DNA from: Mesomycoplasma conjunctivae
Lineage (GTDB): Bacteria > Bacillota_I > Bacilli_A > Mycoplasmatales > Metamycoplasmataceae
Direction: 5' to 3'
Length of the DNA stretch: 64,000 bases
NCBI RefSeq assembly: GCF_000026765.1
Contig: NC_012806.1
Span: forward strand, 248,001 to 312,000
The notes under the pieces are model-generated. The model did no database searches, was not told the DNA's origin, and was given only the letters and a program-made list of their open reading frames with translations. A program made the translations under genes and the position numbers. Shown one piece after another: positions 53,706-61,943 of the stretch (position 1 is the first letter of the stretch; every line of letters starts with the position of its first letter).

Positions 53706-55749
53706 ATGATAACAACAAATAAAATATTAAAATTTTATAGTTCAGAAAAATGTGAACAAAATGCCCACCCACCTACTTGCAAGTATATTCTTAGATTTGC
53801 TAAACAAACCATTGGAGAATATAGCAATTTTTTTGACTTATTGGTAAAGATTAACAATTTGAATTTAGCTTCTCGCCTTTGAGTTAGACAAAACAAAAAA
53901 TTTCTTTTAGTTCTCAAGTTTCCTTTTAAAAAAGATTTAGCATCAATGTCTAGTTTAGAAAGAAAAGAATTTGTCGAGCAAATTTTTGCTAAGCAAAGTT
54001 CATATCAAAAAAATTGATGAACTACAGTATAGTGAAGAAGAATTTGAACAAATTTACAAGCAACAAATTGAAGAAGCAACCCCAATTGTTAAAGATCTCT
54101 CAACAACAGAACAATTTGAAAGAATTAGTAGAATTTTGTTTATGAGTGATTCAGAAGACAACGAACCAGTTGAGTGTCCAACTTGTGATCTTGAAGTAGT
54201 TTTAGAAGAACAAAGTTGCCCTTGTGAATTAATTGAAATTCAACAAGAACCTAAAATTGAAGAATCTCAAGAATTAGCAAGTGAAATGATTGAAGAAGTA
54301 AGTTGTTCTATCGATGAAGAAAAAGAAATTGAAGAAGTTGAAAAAGTTGAAGAAGTTGAAAGCGAAGAGCTTGGATGCACAAATTGCCAAAATCCACCAG
54401 TTTGCAATGTTGATCCAATAGCAGTTTGTGATTCTTGTGAAGTGGAAGTTGATGAAGCTAATGATCAAAGTTGCCAATGTAATTACTGCTAAGGGTTTGG
54501 AGAAGAAAAAACTCAACTCATTGACTCATACCAATGCAACTGCAATCATTGTCAAGATAGCTCAACAGAAGACATCTTTGCTAACTTAGTTCTACCTCAA
54601 ATTGAACAAAAAGCTCCTATTCAGGAAACTCCAAGCTATGATTTTTCTAATTTAGAATACCACTGTGCTTGTCAAGATTGTTATACTGAAGCAGCTAGTG
54701 TTGTTGAGCAAAGTGAGCAAAAGCCAGTTGTAGAAACTCCAGAAGTTAAAGAAATTGTTTTTGAGCAACCTGAAGAAATCCAAACTTTTGATGAAGCTTT
54801 CTATACTTGCCAATGTGCATATTGTATTGGTGATAAAATTGATGAACCACTTGATGAGAGTGACTTCGAAGAAGATTTTAGTCCACATGTTTGCCCTTGT
54901 GATTACTGCAATGGTTTAAAAGAGGAGGCCCCATTGATTGAAGAAGAAATTGTTGAAAACCCAGTTAGCCAAGAAGAGCAAGTTTTAGTAGATGAAAATA
55001 TTATAATTCCTAATGAGACTGCACCGCTTGATTTGCCAACTGATAGCCACATTCATGCCGATGAGTTAGAATCTAGTCATTTTGATTACCAAAATTGTTC
55101 ACATTTAACTGTTTTAGATGAAGAGCCAGCTGATTACCAAGAAAGTAAGCTTCCAGAACTTCAAGAAATGATGGAAGACAAACCACTTGAGCCACAAATG
55201 GATTTAGAATGTCCTGCATGTCTTCACGTTGCAAGTTGTCCAATTTGTCAAAAATATGAAGCATACCTACTTGAAGCACAACATTGTCCAGCTTGTTTAG
55301 ATCTTTTCTATAAAAAAGGAATTGCTCTTGATGAAATTATTCCAACTTGCAAATTAGAATCTTGTCCTTTTGGAGATCATCAAGAATTACTTCATTTAGC
55401 ACCAGATGCTGCAAGATTTGGAGTTGTTTATCAAAGTGAGTCTACTACTAATAGTCAAAACTATGACGAGCTTATCGCCGGTGATGCTGTTAATACCAAA
55501 CGTGGATTTGGTGGTGGTGGACAAGGAAGTGGTGGATCCAGTCGCTTTGTAGTCGATGATGCTACAAAAGTTGTTGCCGCAGTTACTAGTGAGACCAAAG
55601 ATGATGAAGAAGTTGTTATTGTTACTACAGAAAAATCTTCATTCTGAGGACTACCATCATACATTCTCTACTTCATTATCTTTGCATTAATTGCTGCAAT
55701 TATTATCGCTGTTATTATGTTGTTTGTTTTTGGAGCCAGTCTCTTTTAA
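53706..55749 (+). pseudogene. cysteine-rich acidic membrane protein, interrupted by one frameshift and one stop
   Basis: A coherent coding region of ~680 residues in three pieces. Piece 1 (53706-~54010) opens MITTNKILKFYSSEKCEQNA and runs to an A7 run at 54007-54013. Deleting one A joins it in frame to piece 2 (IDELQYSEEEFEQIY...). Piece 2 ends at TAA 54490-54492 inside CNYC-stop-GFGEE, where the parallel repeat has CDYC-N-GLKEE. Piece 3 continues in the same frame to 55749. The protein is Glu-rich with repeated clusters CPTC, CTNC, CQCNYC, CNCNHC, CACQDC, CQCAYC, CPCDYC, CPAC/CPIC, CPAC, CKLESC, then a Gly-rich stretch (GFGGGGQGSGGSS) and one C-terminal membrane helix. Such Cys density is rare in mycoplasmas and suggests metal binding or disulfides. 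Piece 3 alone could still be expressed. Confidence 0.75.
54007..54013 (+). repeat. A7 run at the frameshift of the Cys-rich gene
   Basis: CAAAAAAATTG. Upstream frame reads SSYQK and then hits stops after it; with A6 the frame continues as SSYQKIDELQYSEEE. Either a slippage switch, a fixed lesion, or a sequencing error. Confidence 0.8.
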
Positions 55750-55781
55750 TTAAAAATAATTCAAATTATTAAATAATTTTT

Positions 55782-55810
55782 CAAACCAAGATTAATTCTT
55801 GGTTTTTTTA
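55782..55810 (+). terminator. terminator after the Cys-rich gene
   Basis: AAACCAAG-attaatt-CTTGGTTT stem followed by Ts. Confidence 0.85.
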
Positions 55811-55849
55811 ATAAAAAAAATAAAAAATTTTGAAAAATTAAAAAAAGTA

Positions 55850-55855
55850 TATAAT
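55850..55855 (+). promoter_or_regulatory. -10 box of cdaA-mgtE
   Basis: TATAAT in AGTATATAATATTAT, 36 nt before the cdaA ATG. A TTGAAA at 55830-55835 is only 14 bp upstream, shorter than usual. Confidence 0.5.
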
Positions 55856-55890
55856 ATTATAGGAAGAAAAAAAGTATTGGAGGTAACAAA

Positions 55891-56481
55891 ATGGAGCAAA
55901 TAAGTATTGCCACATTAGTTTTAGTTATAATATCATTGGTTCTAATTCTTATTTTTAGTGCCTTTTTTTCGTATATACATATTCGCAGTTTGCTTAAAAA
56001 CAAAGTAAAAGCTAGTTTTAATGATTTAGGAATTACAACTCAAAAAAAAATTATTTATGAGTTGTTTTATGCCGCTCGTTTTTTATCTAAAAATAAAATT
56101 GGCGCTCTTATTACTATTCAGCAAAGTGATTTATTAGATGATTTTCGCACCGATGGTGTAACTATTGATGCCAAAATTACTGCATCGCTTTTAATTGCTA
56201 TTTTTCAAAAAAATTCTCCTCTTCATGATGGAGCAGTTGTCATTGTTGATGATCGAATTTTGTATGCATCAACATATTTTAGTGTCTCTGATTCCAATTT
56301 GTCTGACCGTTATGGAGCGCGCCACCGGGCTGCCTTAGGAATTGCAGAACAATCAGACTCGGTCACCATTGTTATTTCAGAACAAACTGGTGAGATAATC
56401 ATTGCGCACAAAGGGAATTTTTTGAAAGTTACTAACTTAGAAATGTTTGGCGATATTCTTGAAAAAGAAATAAATAGTTAA
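55891..56481 (+). CDS. cdaA: diadenylate cyclase (c-di-AMP synthase)
   Basis: 196 residues. One N-terminal membrane helix (about residues 7-29) followed by a DisA_N/DAC domain. The catalytic motifs DGA (113-115, in SPLHDGAVVIVDD) and RHR (144-146, in GARHRAALG) are intact. It makes c-di-AMP from two ATP. Bacillus-type CdaA has three helices (~273 aa); the single-helix short form matches mycoplasma DAC enzymes. It starts behind GGAGG and is followed 2 nt later by mgtE. Since c-di-AMP controls K+ and Mg2+ transport in Firmicutes, the pairing is suggestive. Confidence 0.93.
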   Translation: MEQISIATLVLVIISLVLILIFSAFFSYIHIRSLLKNKVKASFNDLGITTQKKIIYELFYAARFLSKNKIGALITIQQSDLLDDFRTDGVTIDAKITASLLIAIFQKNSPLHDGAVVIVDDRILYASTYFSVSDSNLSDRYGARHRAALGIAEQSDSVTIVISEQTGEIIIAHKGNFLKVTNLEMFGDILEKEINS

Positions 56482-56483
56482 TT

Positions 56484-57923
56484 ATGAATGTTCTTTACAA
56501 TTTAGTAATTAACAAACAAGTCAATCAAGTTAGAAACTATACACAAGAAATTCCCCTACAAGAAGTTGCTGAGGAAGTTAGCAAATTCAACACTTTTGAC
56601 CGATTATTGTTTTTCCGCATGTTGGATACCGAAACTGCAGGTGAGATTTTTAGCTACTTTTCTTTAGAAATTCAAGAAGAAATCATTAGTGGTTTACCAG
56701 ATCATATCATGGATCAACTTTTAGATGAGCTCTATATTGATGAAATTGCTGGTTTGATCGATGAAGTTCCTGATAATGTTGCTAAGAGGATCTTACATAA
56801 TATTGACTCCGAAACTCGAAAAAAAGTTAATTTATTACTTCGCTACAGCGATGATCAAATTGGCTCTTTTATGTCAGTTGACATTGTCTACCTTAATAAT
56901 GATAGCACTTGTAAACAAGCTCTTGAAAAAATTCGCAAATATAAAGATATTGCTGAATTAGTCCATTATTACTATGTAGTTGATAGTCATAAAAGACTTG
57001 TCGGTGCGGTCACACTTGAAGATATTGTCTTTAGCGAACCTAATTTACCAATTAGCCAGATATTATTTGTAGTACCCTTTTTAAATACTAGTGATAACAA
57101 AGAAGTAGCTGCTAGTATTTTTGCCAAAAACGATTTTTCAGTACTTCCTGTGGTAAATTCTGCAAACAAGTTAATTGGAATGGTAACAAGTGATGACATC
57201 ATTGAAATTGTTCAAGAAGAAGCAACATCTGATATGTATAAATTAGCTGGTATTTCTTCTAAAGAAATTGATGATTCCTATATTAAAAGAAGTGTCTTAC
57301 AAATTGTTAAATCTAGAATTTTTTGACTTATTATTTTAATGTTTGGTTCTACATTATCACAATATATTATTCAACAGTTCACAGATGTAATTGATAATGG
57401 TCAAGTTTTTAAGACACTTGGACTCTCAGCTTTTGTTAGTACGATTGTTTCCATGATTCCGGTTATCTCAGGAGCGGCAGGTAATGCTGGTTCGCAATCA
57501 GCTACTACCATTGTGCGTGTACTTTCACTAAACAATATTGAGGGTAAATCTTTTTTTAAAAAAGTTTTAACTAAAGAAATATCAGTTGGCTTTTTAATTG
57601 GCTTTACCTTAATGGTCTTTAATTTTTTACGATTAATTATTTATTTTTTAATTTCGGGTGAACTTTTTAATAACAATCCACTTTCTAACAATTCTTTTTT
57701 TAGTACTCGCGATTATATTTTGATAATTTCATTAGCTTCATCAATTAGTTTGTTGTTAGTTATAGTTTTTTCCAAAATTCTTGGAGCAACAATTCCCTTA
57801 ATTGCACAAAGATTTAATCGTGATCCAGCTGTTATGTCTGCTCCTGTTTTGGCCACATTGACAGATTCAATTTCGACTTTTATTTTTTTTGGAATAACTA
57901 TTTTGGTTTTTTTAATTATTTAG
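56484..57923 (+). CDS. mgtE: magnesium transporter MgtE
   Basis: 479 residues. N-terminal alpha-superhelical N domain (EEVSKFNTFDRLLFFRML...), two CBS domains (IGSFMSVDIVYLNND...; ASIFAKNDFSVLPVVN...LIGMVTSDDIIEIV), a plug helix, and a five-helix membrane domain with the selectivity segment SGAAGNAGSQSATTIVR and the end PVLATLTDSISTFIFFG. It is a homodimeric Mg2+ channel gated by cytosolic Mg2+ through the CBS domains. Length is normal. It is translationally adjacent to cdaA. Confidence 0.95.
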
Positions 57924-57972
57924 TGTAAAATATCTTTTTTAAAATAAAACAAATTTAAAAAGGATTTTACTT

Positions 57973-58650
57973 ATGACTATAGCAATTGATGTAATTGGTT
58001 GATTTGCCACAGTGTTAACTGCGATTGTCGGAATTCCTATGGTAGTCGATACATTTAGAAATAAAAAAGTTAATCATGTTCCAATTTTAAGTTGGTGAAT
58101 TTATTATCTAGGTATTTTTTTCTATGCAGTTTTTGGTTTATTGCAAAGAAGTAATCAAATTATTTTTACGCAATTATTTAGTGGGCTAACAACTACAATT
58201 TTTATTAGCCAATTTAGTATTTATAAAAATGCCAATCGACAAATAAGTGTTGTAGCTAAATTTTCATCGCTAATAACTGCATTTTTAGTATTTGCAAGCA
58301 TCGTAGCAATCGCAATTGCCCACTTTAGTGTTAAAAATATTTCATCTAATGGTGTTGATATTGTTGCATTATTAGCAGGCTTATTTATTGGAGTAGCATT
58401 TTTACCACAAACCATATTGGGTATTAAAAATAAAACTCTTTTCAATATCCCAATATTTTTCATTGTTGATCTTGTAATTTTTAATAGCTTATGAGATATT
58501 TTCTACCTACTACAATTGGGTGTAATTCCAGTTTCAGCTATTGTGCTACAATCTATTGGTCTTGCTATCGCAGTTATCCAAATGACATTTTACTTTATCC
58601 AACTATTTGACAAAAAAGTGAATCCCAAACTAAAAATTGTTTGAATTTAG
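57973..58650 (+). CDS. PQ-loop (SWEET-like) membrane protein
   Basis: 225 residues and about six to seven hydrophobic segments. It has two repeats of PQ-loop character: IGWFATVLTAIVGIPMVVDT...NHVPILSWWIYYLGIFFYAVFG and LLAGLFIGVAFLPQTILGIKNKT...IPIFFIVDLVIFNSLWDIFYLL, the second with the actual P-Q pair and the following polar loop. PQ-loop proteins include sugar (SWEET) and amino-acid carriers. The substrate is unknown; mycoplasmas often carry such a gene without known function. It has a weak ribosome site (AAAAAGGA) and ends at a terminator. Confidence 0.72.
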
Positions 58651-58663
58651 CAAACAGTTTTTG

Positions 58664-58692
58664 CATAAAAGCCATATTTATGGCTTTTTTAA
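58664..58692 (+). terminator. intrinsic terminator
   Basis: AAAAGCCAT-ATTT-ATGGCTTTTTT directly after the PQ-loop gene. Confidence 0.88.
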
Positions 58693-58696
58693 TTTT

Positions 58697-59182
58697 TAAA
58701 TTACTACCCAAATCAAACCACAAATTCTCATTGAAGATGCCATCAATTCCGAGTTATCATTCCCTTGCTAATCGGTTATACCTTCGCAGTTTACGATCCA
58801 CTTCACTATCTAAAAAAAAGAAGTGGATCTTTTTCATATCCAACGGCACAAAATTTTTACTATCTATTAACACCATTTTCAACATTTAATGCTGCTATTA
58901 AATTTGAAGATGCATCTTATAGTATAAATCCAGGTCTTAACAGCATTATTTTGTTGGTACTCGAAGGATGGCTACTACTAACCAAGGCATGCAAACCCAA
59001 ACAATTATTTTCGTGGTAGATATACAAGAAATGATCTTAATGCACCTTTAGCTCTACTTGGAATTTGAGGCCACTTTTCTACTAAAGGAAATACTTCGGA
59101 GCATACTGACGCCGTTGCTAGTGCTATTTACTACCAACCTGATACACACTACATCACAACTATAAAGCTAATAAAGTGATAA
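58697..59182 (+). pseudogene. decayed 3' end of a giant-gene-1 paralogue
   Basis: Bases 58697 to ~58940 align with giant gene 1 from ~38104: QIKPQILIEDA, then LIGYTFAVYDPLHYLK and LLTPFSTF are shared, with stops and frame changes. About 1.1 kb is missing, then ~58999-59182 aligns with the last ~60 codons: PLALLGIWGHF...TDAVASAIYYQPD...TTIKLIKW against PLTLLGFWGRF...PDAVARTIYYQPD...SIVKTIKW, ending at the same TGA-TAA. The similarity to the intact gene is obvious by eye. Not a functional gene. Confidence 0.88.
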
Positions 59183-59211
59183 AAATTATAAACAACTAGT
59201 AAAAAGTAGAG

Positions 59212-59283
59212 ATGAAAAAAATTTCAAAAACTAAAAGAAAAGCGCTTGCTTGGTTTTTGTTGGAATATTTTTCAACTTACTAA
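59212..59283 (+). pseudogene. decayed 5' start of a giant-gene-2 paralogue
   Basis: ATG at 59212 begins MKKISKTKRKALAWFLLEYF, then a stop. Giant protein 2 begins MKKISKTKKRALALVFVGL. The gap to the preceding relic (29 nt) is close to the 33-nt gap between the intact genes, so the whole gene1-gene2 junction was copied. Only about 25 codons remain. Confidence 0.82.
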
Positions 59284-59513
59284 ACCAACTAGTTTAAACT
59301 AGAAGACTACTAATTTTGCAAATAACATGACCACTACCTCTTTTATTTTAACTTTTTTACTTTTGTTTTGCCTCACTATTATAATATATTTTTTGAAAAC
59401 AGTCAATAATTTTTTATTTTGCCTGTGCTATCAAAAAAAGTTAATGCTTTTTCTAATATTTTTTGCTCAAAACTGATTTTTGGCTTTAATTTTGTTGTTA
59501 ATGTGTTTTTTGC
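59284..59513. other. non-coding AT-rich stretch after the relic
   Basis: No open frame, no hairpin with a T tract, and no clear repeat. Probably eroded former coding sequence or spacer before the division cluster. Confidence 0.5.
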
Positions 59514-59531
59514 AAAAAAAAAAAAAAAAAA
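59514..59531 (+). repeat. A18 homopolymer upstream of the mraZ promoter
   Basis: Eighteen consecutive As ending 31 bp upstream of the mraZ -10 box. This is the longest homopolymer I noticed in the window. Confidence 0.95.
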
Positions 59532-59559
59532 GATATTTCACTAACAATAATTTAAAAAG

Positions 59560-59583
59560 GTGTATAATAGTGGTAGATAGTGG
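59560..59583 (+). promoter_or_regulatory. mraZ promoter with MraZ-type operator repeats
   Basis: -10 TATAAT at 59563-59568. Over and after it lie three GTG-words at exact 10-bp spacing: GTGT 59560-59563, GTGG 59570-59573, GTGG 59580-59583. MraZ proteins bind three to four such direct repeats with 10-bp period in front of their own operon. The leader is short (~20 nt) and lacks a good Shine-Dalgarno. Confidence 0.65.
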
Positions 59584-59595
59584 GTTAAAATAGAT

Positions 59596-60036
59596 ATGTT
59601 TGGAACCTCTTTGAGAATACTTGATGAAAAAAATAGAATTGTAATTCCGCCCTCTTTTAGGGAAAATTTAGGAACTGAATTTTATATTTCTATTAATCTA
59701 GACCAACTTCTTGAAATTAGAAACCAAGCAGAATTTGATGCCATTATTGAAAAAATAACAAAAGCTAATTCACTAAATAAAAATTTACGTAATTTTGCGC
59801 GTTATTTTTTAGGTAATAGTGTTAAAGTATCTATTGACAAACAAGGTAGATTTTTGATTCCAAAACATCTTCTTGATTTGGCTGCTATCGATAAAAAATT
59901 ATATTTAGTTGGAGTTGGTAAAAAAATTGAAATCTGACCTCAACAAAAGTATGAAGCCTTTAATACTTGATTCCAAAACAAGGATAATATTGTGGAACTA
60001 GAAGAAGAATTGATTAATTCTGGAGTAGAGCTCTAA
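59596..60036 (+). CDS. mraZ: transcriptional regulator MraZ
   Basis: 146 residues, two AbrB-like SpoVT halves with the DxxR motifs: [21 protein letters not shown] in the first and [19 protein letters not shown] in the second. MraZ forms rings and binds GTG-type direct repeats to control the division (dcw) operon; in mycoplasmas it has been reported to act as an activator. The tail ([10 protein letters not shown]) is normal length. The stop overlaps the rsmH start as TAATG. The candidate operator is immediately upstream. Confidence 0.95.
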
Positions 60037-60926
60037 TGCATATTCCGGTGCTAATTGATTCTTTAATAGAAAATTTAAATATTAGAGAAGATGGCATTTA
60101 TGTAGATTTAACCCTTGGTAGAGGGGGACATGCAGCTGCTATTTTATCTAAGCTTACAACAGGTCTTTTAATTGTTTTTGATAAAGATGAAAAAGCTATC
60201 GAAGAAAGCAAAGAAAGATTACTAGCTATATCCAAAAATGTTATTTTTATTTGAGAAGATTTTCGTAATTTTGCTGTGGAGTTAGAAAAACGGCAAATTT
60301 ATAAAGTAGATGGTTTTATTATGGATTTAGGTGTTTCTTCGCCACAAATCGATCAAGGTGAGCGGGGATTCTCTTATACCAAAAATGCTCGTTTAGATAT
60401 GAGGATGAATCAAAATCAAGAATTAGATGCTCACCATGTTGTTAATAATTATAATCAAGATTTGTTAACCAAAGTTTTACAAAATTATGGTGAGCTTAAA
60501 AATGCTCGTTCGTTAACTAAAGCAATAATTGATTCACGCCCAATTAATACTACTTTTGAACTTGTTAATTTAATTAGAAGTAGTAGTCCAGCTGCTTTAT
60601 TGCGCAAGAAAAATATTGTAAAAAATGTTTTTCAAGCAATACGAATTGAAGTAAATGATGAATTGGGAGCTCTTGAAGCTTTCCTTAGTTTGTTTATAAG
60701 TTATTTAAAACAGGACTCCCAAGTAGCAATTATTACTTTTCATTCTCTTGAAGATAGAATAGTTAAAATGAAGTTTAAATCATTGTTAATTTCTAGTAAA
60801 ACTCATTTGTTTGATCCTAGAGCTCAACAATTTAGTGTCAAAACAATTAAACCTAGTACATCAGAAATTCAGTTAAATAAGAGATCTAAAAGTGCTAAGT
60901 TAAGAATTTTAAGTAAGAATTATTAG
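60036..60926 (+). CDS. rsmH: 16S rRNA (cytosine-1402-N4)-methyltransferase
   Basis: 296 residues. SAM site [53 protein letters not shown], and the family end [14 protein letters not shown]. It methylates N4 of C1402 in the decoding centre, together with RsmI. Length is typical. Coupled to mraZ by 1 nt, followed by ftsZ. Confidence 0.96.
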
Positions 60927-60937
60927 GAGAGGCTAAC

Positions 60938-61943
60938 ATGGGAAAAAAATGGTAAAATCATGCTAATGGGATTAGGTGATTTTGGAATTGATGTGGTAAA
61001 AGCTTTACCATTTGATGATTCAGCTATTTTTTCTAAAAAGTTTGTTAATAATATTAATCAACTAACAACATCAGTTCTCCATCCTAGTAATTCAATCTTA
61101 ACTCAAGATTATGAATTTAATTATGACATTGACTTAGCAGAAGAAGTTTTCTTACAAAAAAGTGAAGAAATAAAAACACAAATCGCAAATGCAGTAATTA
61201 TATTTCTCATTCATGGTTTGGGAGGCGCCACAGGAAGTGGGGCAGCCTTGGCCATTTCGCAAATTGCTCGCCAGGAGAAAAAAGTTGTTATTTCAATAGC
61301 GCTTTCTCCTAACGAGTACGCAAGCACAAATATTCATAATAATACATCCGATTGTATTAACAAAATCAAATCTATTGTAAGCTCTTGTATATTATTATCA
61401 TATCAGCGAATATCAGAAGAATATCAAGGGTTTCAAGTTAGAGATGTTAAGCAATTAATTATTAATAAAATTGCTAGCATCATCAATACAATTACTAGCA
61501 TTCTTGTTCCCATTAATCCAGTGATAAATATTGATATCTCTTTGGTCAAAAGTGTTTTAACTAATAGTAAATTTCTATTTATTAATAGCTCAAGTGCTAA
61601 TGGCAATCATCGTGCGAACAAAGCAGTTGAAAAATTATTAAATAATAACTTTAGTGATTTTGAATTTAATAGTGGTGATGAGATGATAATTGCTATTTAT
61701 TCAGATGAGAAAATACAAGTCAAGGAAGTCAATGAAATATTACAGAAAGTCAAATCTAAGTTCCGTAAAGACATCAAATATAGTCATGGTGTCTATCATA
61801 GAAAGAATTTAGGTGACAATATTACCATTGGAATCATTGCAAGTCAAAAAAAGTACGATTACGAAATTAATACAAATCCTCACAATCAACTAGAAAATAG
61901 TGAAGAAAATGTTGATTTGTCATTGGTTAGCTTTACCAACTAG
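60938..61943 (+). CDS. ftsZ: divergent FtsZ, start region frameshifted at an A7 run
   Basis: The tubulin-like core is read from 60960 (327 aa, MLMGLGDFGIDVVK), but that ATG has no ribosome site. The strong AGGAGAGG (60925-60932) precedes an ATG at 60938 whose frame ends after five codons. Removing one A from the A7 at 60943-60949 gives MGKNGKIMLMGLGDFG, a normal FtsZ N-terminus. The signature loop GLGGATGSGAALA is present (GGGTGTGAA in most FtsZ). The T7 loop reads NPVINIDISLVKSV; standard FtsZ has N-x-D-F-A-D-V, so the second catalytic Asp is Leu. There is no recognisable C-terminal FtsA-binding peptide, and no ftsA follows. The 3' end overlaps the convergent DUF2779-like gene by 54 nt. Confidence 0.82.

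Noticed and set aside
53706-54032. Piece 1 of the Cys-rich gene as an independent small gene
   Set aside because: It ends in stops right after an A7 run, and the next frame continues the same acidic sequence in register when one A is removed.
58765-59019. 84-residue open frame as a small gene
   Set aside because: It is a surviving stretch of the decayed giant-gene-1 paralogue; the surrounding homology shows frame changes and a large deletion.
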